Origin: Pseudomonas uvaldensis
GTDB taxonomy: Bacteria > Pseudomonadota > Gammaproteobacteria > Pseudomonadales > Pseudomonadaceae
Assembly (NCBI RefSeq): GCF_021271205.1
Contig: NZ_JAIWKS010000004.1
Location: forward strand, 62,001-126,000
Direction of reading: 5' to 3'
Length of the DNA: 64,000 bases
Positions 19,845 to 28,461 of this stretch are shown piece after piece. Position 1 is the first letter of the stretch. Each line of letters begins with the position of its first letter. The notes under the pieces are model-generated. The model made no database searches. It was not told the DNA's origin and was given only the letters and a program-made list of their open reading frames with translations. Both the position numbers and the translations under genes were made by a program.

Positions 19845-19860
19845 AGCAAGCGTCGTGCCA
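19845..19860 (-). promoter_or_regulatory. Sigma-54 promoter of flgBCDE
   Basis: On the minus strand: TGGCAC, five bases, TTGCT, a full match to the RpoN consensus. It predicts a start near 19833 and a leader of about 33 bases to the flgB ATG. Confidence 0.85.
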
Positions 19861-19983
19861 CTTTCCAAAACCCCGTAAATCGGGGCTTTGCGGGGAGCGG
19901 CAAGGTGGCAATGCCAGAAAAGCGGCAATCGGTTTCCGCTCACCTGCCGCTTTTCTGCCGCTTTTCAAGGTCGGCAAAGGACA

Positions 19984-20074
19984 TTGTGGGAGCTGGCCTG
20001 CTCGCGAAAGCGGTGTGTCAGTCGCAATCAATGTCTCTATTAGATCGCCTTCGCGAGCAAGCCCGCTCCCACAA
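19984..20074. repeat. REPIN
   Basis: Arms TTGTGGGAGCtggcCTGCTCGCGA and TCGCGAGCAAGCCCGCTCCCACAA are inverted and about 45 bases apart. It lies between the flgB promoter and the cheR terminator, in the 358-base gap between flgB and cheR. Confidence 0.85.
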
Positions 20075-20106
20075 GGGGATGGCGGTGACTTGGTAGAGAA
20101 TCGGAC

Positions 20107-20143
20107 ACAAAAAACGGGAGCCTGTGAGGACTCCCGTTTTTTT
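20107..20143 (-). terminator. Terminator of cheV-cheR
   Basis: Stem CGGGAG/CTCCCG with A and T runs on both sides, 16 bases past the cheR stop. It separates cheV-cheR from flgB. Confidence 0.85.
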
Positions 20144-20158
20144 GACAACACCGGCAAA

Positions 20159-20986
20159 TCACTTCGCCTGGTAGATGATGCCTGGGCTGCACTGGACCAT
20201 CTGGTAATGATCCGGCAAGCCGTTCAGCGCCTCGGAAGCACCGAGGAACAGATAGCCGCCCGGCTTCAAGGTGCCGTGGATGCGCAACAGGATGTCTTTC
20301 TTCACCTCGGCGGAGAAGTAGATCAGCACGTTGCGGCAGAACACCACGTCGAACTTGCCCAGGCTGGCATAGCTGTCGAGCAGATTGAACGAGCGAAACT
20401 CCACCCGGTTCTTGATCGGCGCCTTGACCACCCAGCGTCCCGGCCCTTTCGTGTCGAAGTAGCGTTGCAAGCGATCCGGCGACAGGCCACGGCCGATGGC
20501 CAGGCTGTCGTACTCGCCCGTCTTGCAGTTATTGAGCATGGTCCCGGACAGGTCGGTGGCGACAATTTGCACGCCACCCTTGAGCTGGCCGATGTTGGTT
20601 CGCTCGAACTCGTCAATGGACATCGAAATGGAATAAGGCTCCTGCCCCGACGAACAGGCCGCCGACCAGATCCGCAGGCGTTGGCCGGGGCTGGCCTTGA
20701 TGGCTGCTGGCAAGACCTTGTTCTTCAACACCTCGAAAGGATAGGTATCGCGAAACCACAGGGTTTCGTTGGTGGTCATGGCGTCCACCACCATTTCGCG
20801 CAACCCGCTGCGCGGCTGGGTCTGGATACGCTGCACCAGCTCACCCAACGACTTGAGGCCCTGTTGCTCCATCAATTTGTTGAGACGGCTAGACACCAAG
20901 TATTGCTTGTTTTCACCAAGCAGGATGCCACAGGCTTTTTCCAGGAAGACCCGGAACTGTTCGAAATCCAAATTACCCGTAGACAA
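20159..20986 (-). CDS. cheR: CheR, chemoreceptor glutamate methyltransferase
   Basis: A 275-residue S-adenosylmethionine-dependent methyltransferase that methylates glutamates of chemoreceptors during adaptation. The start is TTG 20986 (reading MSTGNLDFEQFRVFLEK), chosen because GAGG lies eight bases upstream and this matches other Pseudomonas CheR N-termini. The SAM-binding region RIWSAACSSGQEPYSI (about residue 110), FDVVFCRNVLIYF and GGYLFLGASEAL are present. It forms a pair with cheV (53 bases upstream) next to the flagellar rod genes, the standard gammaproteobacterial arrangement. Confidence 0.93.
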   Translation of the reverse strand: MSTGNLDFEQFRVFLEKACGILLGENKQYLVSSRLNKLMEQQGLKSLGELVQRIQTQPRSGLREMVVDAMTTNETLWFRDTYPFEVLKNKVLPAAIKASPGQRLRIWSAACSSGQEPYSISMSIDEFERTNIGQLKGGVQIVATDLSGTMLNNCKTGEYDSLAIGRGLSPDRLQRYFDTKGPGRWVVKAPIKNRVEFRSFNLLDSYASLGKFDVVFCRNVLIYFSAEVKKDILLRIHGTLKPGGYLFLGASEALNGLPDHYQMVQCSPGIIYQAK

Positions 20987-21039
20987 GATACCGCCTCTTT
21001 CATCGTGTTGATTTGCCGGGCGCACAATGCGCCCGACCT

Positions 21040-21966
21040 TTATTCTGCTGCCTTGATCCTGTCGACGACCCGGGAAGCCAGGTCATCGGGCCGGAACTTG
21101 GCCAGAAAATCGTCAGCGCCGACTTTCTTGACCATCGCCTGGTTGAAAACCCCGGATAAAGAGGTATGCAGAATGATATGCAGCTTCTGCATGCGCGGAT
21201 CGCCGCGGATTTCCGACGTCAGCGTATACCCATCCATCTCGGGCATCTCGATGTCGGAAATCATCATCAGGAACTCTTCTTCCGGCTTCTTGCCCTCATC
21301 GACCAGGTTGCGCAGGTAATCCAGCGCCTGCCGCCCATCGTTCAACGCCACCACCTCGACACCGACCGTTTGCAGACACCGGGTCACCTGCTTGCGTGCC
21401 ACCGAAGAGTCATCGACGGTCAACACACGCATCGAAACCGCCTTGTGCTGGGTTTCGGCATCCACCACGCCCACGGAAATGGTTTCCGGAGTCGGGGCCA
21501 CCTCGGCGAGAATTTTCTCCACGTCGATGATTTCCACCAACTGATTGTCGACCCGCGTCACCGCCGTCAGGTAGTGATCGCGGCCGGTGCCCTTGGGTGG
21601 CGGATGGATCTCTTCCCAGTTCATGTTGACGATGCGTTCCACCGAGCGCACCAGGAAGCCCTGGGTCTTGGTGTTGTACTCGGTGATGATCACAAACGGA
21701 TTGCTCTGATCCAGCAGCCCACCGGAACCGGTGGCCATCGCCAGATCGAGAATCGGGATGGTCGCTCCGCGTATATTCGCCACTCCGCACACGACGGGAC
21801 TGGATTTGGGCATCAATGTCAGCTTGGGGCATTGCAGCACCTCACGGACCTTGAACACGTTAATCCCATACAACTGTTGGCCATCGAGACGGAACAACAA
21901 CAGCTCCAGGCGATTCTGACCGACCAGCTGCGTGCGCTGGTTTACCGAATCCATCACTCCCGCCAT
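21040..21966 (-). CDS. cheV: CheV, CheW-receiver coupling protein
   Basis: A 308-residue fusion of a CheW domain (about residues 15-155) and a receiver domain (about 180-300) with acidic residues in VDDSS and phospho-acceptor Asp238 (SDIEMPEMDG). CheV couples chemoreceptors to CheA, and its phosphorylation helps adaptation. The start at 21966 has AGGAG eight bases upstream. It is upstream of cheR on the same strand and divergent from flgA. No sigma-54 match was found in front of it. Confidence 0.93.
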   Translation of the reverse strand: MAGVMDSVNQRTQLVGQNRLELLLFRLDGQQLYGINVFKVREVLQCPKLTLMPKSSPVVCGVANIRGATIPILDLAMATGSGGLLDQSNPFVIITEYNTKTQGFLVRSVERIVNMNWEEIHPPPKGTGRDHYLTAVTRVDNQLVEIIDVEKILAEVAPTPETISVGVVDAETQHKAVSMRVLTVDDSSVARKQVTRCLQTVGVEVVALNDGRQALDYLRNLVDEGKKPEEEFLMMISDIEMPEMDGYTLTSEIRGDPRMQKLHIILHTSLSGVFNQAMVKKVGADDFLAKFRPDDLASRVVDRIKAAE

Positions 21967-22017
21967 GCCCTGACTCCTACCTAACGCTAATGTGTCCGAC
22001 GCGCATTCATCACTAAA

Positions 22018-22033
22018 CGGCACGGGGCTTGCT
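22018..22033 (+). promoter_or_regulatory. Candidate sigma-54 promoter of flgA
   Basis: CGGCAC, five bases, TTGCT: one mismatch from TGGCAC-N5-TTGCT. The expected transcription start (12 bases past the GC of the -12 box) falls at 22044-22045, on the flgA ATG itself. Confidence 0.55.
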
Positions 22034-22044
22034 ATTCAACCGGC

Positions 22045-22809
22045 ATGAACGCACAAACGACATTTTCTCGACGCCTGACCACTCATTGCCGCCATTGGCT
22101 AGGTGCGCTGCTGGCTGTCTGCCTGTTCGCCTCGGGCGGTCGTGCCCTCGCCGATGCTTCGGTTACCTTGCCTGATCTCCTTATCGGCGTCACTCAGGGC
22201 TTTCTTGAATTCACCGTAGAAGACTATCTGGCTTCCAGTCAAACCGAAGGCCGTTACGAAATCGAAGTCAATCAGCTTGACCCGCGCTTGCGCATGCCGC
22301 TGTGCGACAAGGATTTGACTGCCTCACTGGAAAGCCCGGCCAGGCCCCTGGGTCGCGTCACGGTCAAGCTTCGCTGCGACAGCGCGGCCCCGTGGACGGT
22401 GTTCGTGCCTGCCCAGGTGCGCCTGTATCGCGAAATCGTCACCACTACCCGCCCACTCAAGCGCGCCGGCATCGTCGAACCCCAGGACGTCATGCTGCGC
22501 GAGCGAGACGTCAGCCAGATCACCCAGGGTTTCCTGACTTCCGTTGACCAGGCCATCGGGCAGAAACTTGTCCGACCAATGGTAGCCGATCAAGTGGTAA
22601 CCCTCGTGCATCTGGAACAGGCCGAAGTGGTCCGCAAGGGTGACCAGGTCGTGATCACTGCCCGTAGCGGCACCCTGGCCGTGAGAATGCCGGGCGAGGC
22701 CCTGTCCAACGGTGGTATGCGTGAACAGATCCGGGTGAAAAACCTCAATTCCCAACGCGTGATTAAAGCGCAAGTGATGGCCCCGGGCCAGGTGGAAGTG
22801 GCTATGTAG
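22045..22809 (+). CDS. flgA: FlgA, P-ring assembly chaperone
   Basis: A 254-residue periplasmic chaperone needed to build the flagellar P ring from FlgI. The N-terminus has a signal peptide (hydrophobic stretch LGALLAVCLFASGGRALA, about residues 19-36). The C-terminal SAF domain includes LVRPMVADQVVTL, GDQVVITARSG and the ending NLNSQRVIKAQVMAPGQVEV. No Shine-Dalgarno precedes the ATG. It heads flgA-flgM-flgN, although flgM also has its own promoter. Confidence 0.92.
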   Translation: MNAQTTFSRRLTTHCRHWLGALLAVCLFASGGRALADASVTLPDLLIGVTQGFLEFTVEDYLASSQTEGRYEIEVNQLDPRLRMPLCDKDLTASLESPARPLGRVTVKLRCDSAAPWTVFVPAQVRLYREIVTTTRPLKRAGIVEPQDVMLRERDVSQITQGFLTSVDQAIGQKLVRPMVADQVVTLVHLEQAEVVRKGDQVVITARSGTLAVRMPGEALSNGGMREQIRVKNLNSQRVIKAQVMAPGQVEVAM

Positions 22810-22919
22810 CGATCCGGTAGAAGCGGGTAGAAAGCTGGCGCTAGCCCCCGCCGTTCCCTAGACTGTGCCTTATGCCAAGGCAAGCGCAGACGTGCGCACG
22901 TTCATTGAATAAATGAGCC

Positions 22920-22946
22920 TAAAGTTTTTTTGGGAATGGCCGAGAA
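22920..22946 (+). promoter_or_regulatory. Sigma-28 (FliA) promoter of flgM-flgN
   Basis: TAAAGTTT, eleven bases, GCCGAGAA: one base from the consensus TAAAGTTT-N11-GCCGATAA. It lies 37 bases before flgM. FliA-dependent flgM is the known feedback arrangement. Confidence 0.85.
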
Positions 22947-22982
22947 CATGGCAAGCGTCCAAATACCCAGAGGTTTTCTACC

Positions 22983-23288
22983 ATGGTCATCGACTTCAAT
23001 CGTTTAAACAGCTCTTCACCCCTGACAGGCACCACGCGCACCAGCGCCAGCAAGGAAACCGAGAAATCCTCGCCGGTCGAGCAGGCCGCCACGGTCAAGA
23101 ATGGAGAGACGGTACACCTCAGCGATGAGGCTCAACAGTTGCAGAAGGTCACTGACAAGCTGCGCGATCAACCTGTCGTCGACAACGCCCGCGTGGCCGC
23201 GTTGAAAGCAGCAATCGCCAATGGCAGCTATAAAGTCGACAGCAACCGTGTAGCCAGCAAACTGCTCAACTTCGAAGCCCAGCGCTAG
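22983..23288 (+). CDS. flgM: FlgM, anti-sigma-28 factor
   Basis: A 101-residue protein, the usual length, with the family opening [11 protein letters not shown] and the C-terminal sigma-binding region ([28 protein letters not shown]). FlgM binds FliA until the hook is complete and is then exported. The sigma-28 promoter at 22920-22946 makes it self-limiting. flgN follows after 48 bases. Confidence 0.93.
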   Translation: MVIDFNRLNSSSPLTGTTRTSASKETEKSSPVEQAATVKNGETVHLSDEAQQLQKVTDKLRDQPVVDNARVAALKAAIANGSYKVDSNRVASKLLNFEAQR

Positions 23289-23336
23289 GCCGCCGCCTGC
23301 GCCAGGCTTTTGGACGCTTAAGACCCAAGGCCAGCC

Positions 23337-23804
23337 ATGCACGACACTACTTTATTGCAACTGATCATCGACGACTTCGTTCCAGTACAGCAATTACTGG
23401 AACTCCTGCAGACCGAATCACTGGCGCTGCACGGTCGCGACATGCCTTTGCTGGAAAATATTCTGGCGCAGAAACAGGCGTTGATCATCTTGCTCGATCA
23501 GCATGGCCGCAAGCGCAGCGAGATTCTTGCCAGCCTCAACCTGCCCGCCAATCAAGGCGGCCTGGAACAACTGGCCAGCCAGTCGCCGATCGGCGACCAA
23601 CTATTGTCCCAAAGCGCGGCACTCAATGACCTGCTTGCCCAATGCCAGGCCGCCAACGCCCGGAACGGCCAGTCGATCCAGGTCCAGCAGGCGGCGACCG
23701 CCAACCAGCTTCGCATTCTCAATGGCGGCGAAATCCCGACGCTTTACGATGCTCGCGGCTCGACCGCAAAAATGGTCAAGCATCGCCCGCTCAGCCAGGC
23801 ATGA
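23337..23804 (+). CDS. flgN: FlgN, export chaperone for hook-filament junction proteins
   Basis: A 155-residue, largely helical cytoplasmic protein with the FlgN opening (MHDTTLLQLIIDDFVPVQQL) and a C-terminal stretch rich in Gln/Ala. FlgN carries FlgK and FlgL to the flagellar export gate. It lies directly after flgM and before the PilZ protein gene. The family is poorly conserved, so the call leans on context as well as on the N-terminus. Confidence 0.88.
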   Translation: MHDTTLLQLIIDDFVPVQQLLELLQTESLALHGRDMPLLENILAQKQALIILLDQHGRKRSEILASLNLPANQGGLEQLASQSPIGDQLLSQSAALNDLLAQCQAANARNGQSIQVQQAATANQLRILNGGEIPTLYDARGSTAKMVKHRPLSQA

Positions 23805-23895
23805 AATGAACGATGCCTGTGCTCTATCAACGTGCGATACATGCTGGCAAAATGCTGGCTACTTGTAGTCGTATTTAGCCTGGAGATTGACCCTC

Positions 23896-24642
23896 GTGTT
23901 CAATGCCTCAAACGCGGATGATGCTCCGCAGCCCCCCAAGGTCCTCACCACACCTCTGGAAATCTCCGGCAACCTGAGGATGCTGCAAGAGAGCCATGAT
24001 CCGCTGATCATCACCTTCCACGAACGCAGCCAGCGCTTCCAGAGCTATCTGGTCGATGTCGATCGCGAGAAGAATGCCCTCGCCCTGGACGAGATGATCC
24101 CGCGCGACGGGGAGCGTTTTCTACTGGCAGGCGAGCCGTTTCGGGTCGAGGGCTTCCATGACGGCGTGCGCATTGCCTGGGAAAGCAATGGCCCGTTGAC
24201 CATTGATGACTCCAGTGACGGCCGCTGCTATCGCGGCGCGCTGCCCGAGGAAGTGGTCTACCACCAGCGTCGCAATGCCTTCCGCGCCGCCTTGAAACTG
24301 GCGCAACTGGTGGACGTTGAATTGGGTGGCGAAAAGCTCAAGTCACCGGTAGTTGGCAAGCTGTTGGATATTTCCGCGACCGGCTGCAAGCTGCGTTTCG
24401 ATGGCGACATCACCGCACGCCTGCAATTGGGCCAAGTCTATGAGCGCTTCATTGCGGCCCTGCCCTTCGGCAACATGACCGCGCCGGTCGAACTGCGTTA
24501 CCTGCATTTCGAAGAAAGGATCAACACCACCTTCGCCGGCGTGCGCTTCCACAACATCAGTGGCCTGGTGCAACGGCAGGTCGAGCGCTTCGTCTATCAG
24601 TTACAGCGCGAAGCCCGCCGTTTCGATAAAGACGACCTCTGA
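23896..24642 (+). CDS. flgZ: FlgZ/YcgR, c-di-GMP-binding flagellar brake protein
   Basis: A 248-residue protein with an N-terminal YcgR_N domain (about 20-120) and a C-terminal PilZ domain. The PilZ c-di-GMP motifs are RRNAFR (RxxxR) and DISATG (DxSxxG). When bound to c-di-GMP, such proteins slow the flagellar motor. The start was taken as GTG 23896, which has GGAG ten bases upstream; a TTG at 23887 is too close to that site. It ends the flgA-M-N-Z run, followed by a strong terminator. Confidence 0.9.
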   Translation: MFNASNADDAPQPPKVLTTPLEISGNLRMLQESHDPLIITFHERSQRFQSYLVDVDREKNALALDEMIPRDGERFLLAGEPFRVEGFHDGVRIAWESNGPLTIDDSSDGRCYRGALPEEVVYHQRRNAFRAALKLAQLVDVELGGEKLKSPVVGKLLDISATGCKLRFDGDITARLQLGQVYERFIAALPFGNMTAPVELRYLHFEERINTTFAGVRFHNISGLVQRQVERFVYQLQREARRFDKDDL

Positions 24643-24653
24643 TCAGCCGGGCA

Positions 24654-24697
24654 TAAAAAAACGGGCAGCCTCCACAGGGGACTGCCCGTTTTTTTGC
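24654..24697 (+). terminator. Terminator after flgZ
   Basis: Stem AACGGGCAG/CTGCCCGTT with A and T runs. It ends the flgM-flgN-flgZ transcript. Confidence 0.9.
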
Positions 24698-24728
24698 CGT
24701 TTAGATCCGAGTGCTACCGCGTTTGGGC

Positions 24729-24806
24729 CGGCCTCATTACGAGCAGGGCTCGCACCCACCGGGCCCACCACCAATCCCTGAGGGAGCGAGCCTGCTTGCA
24801 ATGAGA
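24729..24806. repeat. REPIN, degenerate
   Basis: Arms GGCCTCATTACGAGCAGGGC and GAGCGAGCCTGCTTGCAATGAG are imperfect inverted copies of the REP. It lies between flgZ and the convergent MFS gene. Confidence 0.7.
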
Positions 24807-24816
24807 ACACCACGGT

Positions 24817-26127
24817 CTACTTGAGCGGCTCCTTGACCGGCGTTTCAGCGACCTGTTCCTCCATAGGAGTCTGCATCTGCTCCTGCACCACCTGTTCGTC
24901 CACCCGCGGATCAAGGCACGCGACCAGGGGCGAGCTCGACATGCTGTCCGGCATCGCCACGTGGTGCAGCGGTGCATCGTCGACCTGATGCAGGTTGGTC
25001 ACGGCTTTCGGCCGGATGCGCCACACCAGGATCAATGCAAAGAACGCGAAGAAGGCATACAGCATGTGGCTGCCAAACGACTTCATCAGCACACCGGCCA
25101 CCAGTGGCCCGATACTGGCGCCGATGCCATAGGTCACCAACAACATTGCCGTCAATGACACCCGGCGATCGCCTTCGACGTGGTCATTGGAAAACGCCAC
25201 CGCCAGTGGGTACAGGCAGAACTGAACCAACGAGCAGAGGAATCCGGCGACGAACAGCACTTCCAGCGGCACCTGGGGCAGAATCGCCAGCGGCAGTGCG
25301 CAAACCGCCAGGAATAGTGCGAAACAGCGGATCAGCAACGCCCGGTCATAACGGTCGGACAACCAACCCAACGGCCATTGCACCAACAGCCCGGCAAAAA
25401 TGCAGCTGCCCATGAACAAGCCCACCTGCTCCGTGGACAACCCTTGCTGGGACGCGTACAGGGGCGCCAGGCCATAGAACGAGCCGGCAATCAATCCGGA
25501 ACCCAACACCGTGCTCAACGATTGCGGTACGCGCTTGATGAAGAAGCGTGGCTCCATCGGCGCAGGACGCAGCGGCGCCGGGTGGATCCGCCGGGTCAGC
25601 GCCACCGGCACCAGGCACAGGGCGAAACACAGCGCCACCAGCATCAGCAGCTCGAGCCCCAGGGAGGGATGCATGACCAGAATCAGTTGCCCCAGCACCA
25701 GCCCCAGGTACGACGCGATCATATAACCGCTGAACACCACGCCGCGCTGGCTGGCCTCGGCCTGCTCGTTGAGCCAGCTTTCGATGACCATGTACTGGCA
25801 CATCATGCCCAGGCCGACGATCACCCGCAGTACGATCCAGGCCGGCAACCAATCCACCAGACCATGGCCCAGCACCGCAGCGCCGACCAGCCCGGCGCAA
25901 GCCGAATAGGCGCGGATGTGCCCGACGCGGGCAATCAGCCGATGGCCGATCTTGCCGCCCAGTACCAGGCCGAAATAGTTGGCCGCCATCAGCGCGCCGA
26001 CCCACAGGCTGTCTACGTGATCGGCAGCCAGGCGCAAGGCCAGGTAGGTACTCAGCAGGCCCGAGCCGATGAGCATCATCAGCGAAGCGAAATAAAGCGC
26101 TCGAAAAGGTTTCCAGATTTGGCGCAT
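24817..26127 (-). CDS. MFS transporter (YcaD-like)
   Basis: A 436-residue major facilitator protein with about twelve hydrophobic segments and the inter-helix motif GWLSDRYDRALL after TM6-7. It resembles the YcaD/YfkF subfamily of unknown substrate. The last 60 or so residues form a non-membrane tail rich in Glu, Gln, Pro and Met (...EEQVAETPVKEPLK). In P. aeruginosa a homologous MFS gene also lies between the flgM/N region and a gamma-glutamylpolyamine synthetase gene, as here. The gap to the upstream ligase gene is 67 bases, so cotranscription is likely. Confidence 0.8.
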   Translation of the reverse strand: MRQIWKPFRALYFASLMMLIGSGLLSTYLALRLAADHVDSLWVGALMAANYFGLVLGGKIGHRLIARVGHIRAYSACAGLVGAAVLGHGLVDWLPAWIVLRVIVGLGMMCQYMVIESWLNEQAEASQRGVVFSGYMIASYLGLVLGQLILVMHPSLGLELLMLVALCFALCLVPVALTRRIHPAPLRPAPMEPRFFIKRVPQSLSTVLGSGLIAGSFYGLAPLYASQQGLSTEQVGLFMGSCIFAGLLVQWPLGWLSDRYDRALLIRCFALFLAVCALPLAILPQVPLEVLFVAGFLCSLVQFCLYPLAVAFSNDHVEGDRRVSLTAMLLVTYGIGASIGPLVAGVLMKSFGSHMLYAFFAFFALILVWRIRPKAVTNLHQVDDAPLHHVAMPDSMSSSPLVACLDPRVDEQVVQEQMQTPMEEQVAETPVKEPLK

Positions 26128-26194
26128 CGGCGTTCCGAGCGGCTCCTTGAGGTGGGTAAGGGCTACCTATGGATAGCCCAAATGCGACAGTTCG

Positions 26195-27538
26195 TTAGAC
26201 CTGTGCTCCTAGCACGCGCCGTTCCCAGGGCGTGATTTCATCGAGGAAACTGGTCAGTTCAAGGGTTTTCGAAGCGATGTAACCTTCGATGAACTCCGTA
26301 CCGAACAGTTCCTTCGCCAGAGGACTACGCTTCAGACGCTCCAGAGCGGCATGCAAGGTACATGGCAGGGAGAGATTGTCCGGCACCTGGAACTCACCCT
26401 GTATCGCGGCGCTCGGCTCCAGCCGGTTTTCGATGCCATGAAGACCGGCCGCCAGGCTGGCGGCAATCGCCAGGTAAGGGTTGGCATCGGCCCCCGGCAA
26501 GCGGTTCTCGACCCGACGGGCCACCGGCGAGCTGGCGGGGATTCGCAACCCGGCAGACCGGTTGTCGTTGGACCAGCAGGCATTGTTCGGCGATGCGAAC
26601 GGGTGGCACAGGCGCTGGTAGGAATTGACGTTGGGCGCGAACAGCGCCGTGAAATCCGCCATGCCAGCCTGTTGCCCGCCAATAAAGTGCCGGAACACCG
26701 CCGTCGGCTCCCCTGCCTCATCGCTGAACACATTGCGGCCGCTGTCCAGCTCGACCACGCTCTGGTGAATATGCATCGAGCTGCCTGGTGTGTGAGCCAG
26801 GGGCTTGGCCATGCACACCACGGTCACACCGTGCTTGAGGGCCACTTCCTTGAGCAAGTGTTTGAACAGGAATGTCTGGTCGGCCAACAGCAATGCGTCG
26901 CCATGAAGCAGATTGATCTCGAACTGACTCACGCCCATTTCATGCATGAAGGTATCGCGAGGCAGCCCCAACGCGGCCATGCATTTATAGACTTCGCTGA
27001 AAAACGGTCGCAGGCCGTTATTGGAACTGATGCTGAACGCCGAATGGCCATCTTCGCGCCGTCCATCCAGGCCCACCGGGGGCAGGAACGGCCGGGTCGG
27101 GTCCGGGTTGGGTGCGAACACGAAGAATTCCAGCTCCGTCGCCACCACCGGTGCCAGGCCCAGGGCGGCATACCGGGCGATCACTGCCTTGAGCTGGCCA
27201 CGCGTCGAGAGCCGGGAGCTTTCGCCAGTCAACTCATCGGCGTCGCAAATCGCCAGGGCTCGAGGATGTTCACTCCAAGGCAGACGGTGGATCTGCTTCG
27301 AGTCGGGCACCAACGCCAGGTCGCCGTCGTCGCTGCCGTAGAAGCGCGCCGGCGGGTAGCCGCCCATGATGCATTGCAGCAGCACGCCTCGGGCCATCTG
27401 CAACCGCCGCCCTTCCAGGAAACCCGCGGCGGTCATCACCTTGCCCCGTGGTACGCCATTGAGATCCGGCGTGACACATTCAATCTCATCAATGCCCGTC
27501 AATCGCTGCGCGAGTGAACGCTGGCCATCGGTCGTCAT
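26195..27538 (-). CDS. Glutamine synthetase family protein, probable gamma-glutamylpolyamine synthetase
   Basis: A 447-residue member of the glutamine synthetase fold, matching the PuuA/PauA branch that ligates glutamate to putrescine or other polyamines with ATP. The nucleotide- and metal-binding segments ATELEFFVF (ExE), GSSMHIHQSV and NDNRSAGLRIP are present. The start at 27538 (MTTDGQRSLAQRL) was preferred over a long upstream extension that runs into a REPIN. P. aeruginosa has several such paralogues; the one beside the flagellar region is called pauA5, and this is its positional equivalent. Substrate choice among polyamines cannot be told from sequence. Confidence 0.82.
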   Translation of the reverse strand: MTTDGQRSLAQRLTGIDEIECVTPDLNGVPRGKVMTAAGFLEGRRLQMARGVLLQCIMGGYPPARFYGSDDGDLALVPDSKQIHRLPWSEHPRALAICDADELTGESSRLSTRGQLKAVIARYAALGLAPVVATELEFFVFAPNPDPTRPFLPPVGLDGRREDGHSAFSISSNNGLRPFFSEVYKCMAALGLPRDTFMHEMGVSQFEINLLHGDALLLADQTFLFKHLLKEVALKHGVTVVCMAKPLAHTPGSSMHIHQSVVELDSGRNVFSDEAGEPTAVFRHFIGGQQAGMADFTALFAPNVNSYQRLCHPFASPNNACWSNDNRSAGLRIPASSPVARRVENRLPGADANPYLAIAASLAAGLHGIENRLEPSAAIQGEFQVPDNLSLPCTLHAALERLKRSPLAKELFGTEFIEGYIASKTLELTSFLDEITPWERRVLGAQV

Positions 27539-27649
27539 GACGCATTCCTTGTTATGTGCGAGCCGCGAACGGCAACCCGTACAAAATAGGCTTCGGCTGT
27601 TCGGAATATCAAGCACTCCAAAACAATAAACAAGCCAGCCTGAAATACA

Positions 27650-27740
27650 CTGTGGGAGCAAGCCAGCTCGCGATAGCGTCGGGTCAGACAATTCTTGGCT
27701 GACTGATCCACCGCTATCGCGAGCAGGCTCGCTCCCACAG
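27650..27740. repeat. REPIN
   Basis: Arms CTGTGGGAGCAAGCCAGCTC and GAGCAGGCTCGCTCCCACAG are inverted and about 50 bases apart. It lies between the polyamine ligase gene and the histidine kinase gene. Confidence 0.85.
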
Positions 27741-27768
27741 GGGTTCTGTGTGGGCCAGGGTTATTTTT

Positions 27769-28461
27769 TCAAGGCAGATAAATCCTGAACACCCCGCCCC
27801 CCAGCACACCGCCATTGGCAATTTCGGTACGCCCACATACACCGCCGCGCTGATGCAGTCCGGCGATCCGTGCGGCGAAGTACAGGCCCAGTCCGGTGCT
27901 GCCGCTGCTGTGGTTGATGCCCTGAACGTATTCGGCCTGGCGCTCGATCATTTCGGATGGATAGCCTTCGCCATCGTCATTGATGGTGAGCACCAATTGG
28001 CCGGCCTCGTCGCTCACGCTGATCAACAGCGCCTGGCGCGCGTGGCGAATCGCATTGTTGATGATGTTGTCGAGCACCGAAGCGATGAGCTCGCGATCGA
28101 AAAAACCCAGGGGTGTCAGCGGATCGACCTCATAGGTGGCCATGATTGCGCGACTGCGGAACACGTCCTGGTGACCGGCCAGTTGCGCCTCGATGAAATC
28201 ATCCAGTTCGTGGTAGTCGGGGTGCAACGGCAACTGATTGACACCCAGCTTGTACAGCCCCAGCAACTGCACCAGCAGCCCGTTGAGGCGGGCGAATTCG
28301 AACTCCATCACACCCTGCTCCGAGGTCTGCCGGGATGGCTCGGGCAGACGTTCGAGCCACTGGGTATGGGCCTGCATGAGCAAGGTCAGGGAGTTCTTCA
28401 TGTCGTGCACGGTCGATGCGATCACCGTGGAAAAATCGAGTGCCTGTTCGCTGTCATTCAT
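27769..28461 (-). CDS. Soluble sensor histidine kinase
   Basis: A 230-residue kinase without transmembrane segments or a recognisable sensor domain. The H-box is HDMKNSLTLL near residue 19. The N-box is NIINNAIRHA, the G1 box NDDGEGYP and the G2 box GSTGLGLYFA. The start at 28461 overlaps the upstream response-regulator gene by eight bases, so the two are coupled. A kinase consisting only of dimerization and catalytic domains must receive its signal from a partner, most simply the TPR regulator. I do not recognise a characterised homologue. Confidence 0.8.
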   Translation of the reverse strand: MNDSEQALDFSTVIASTVHDMKNSLTLLMQAHTQWLERLPEPSRQTSEQGVMEFEFARLNGLLVQLLGLYKLGVNQLPLHPDYHELDDFIEAQLAGHQDVFRSRAIMATYEVDPLTPLGFFDRELIASVLDNIINNAIRHARQALLISVSDEAGQLVLTINDDGEGYPSEMIERQAEYVQGINHSSGSTGLGLYFAARIAGLHQRGGVCGRTEIANGGVLGGGVFRIYLP

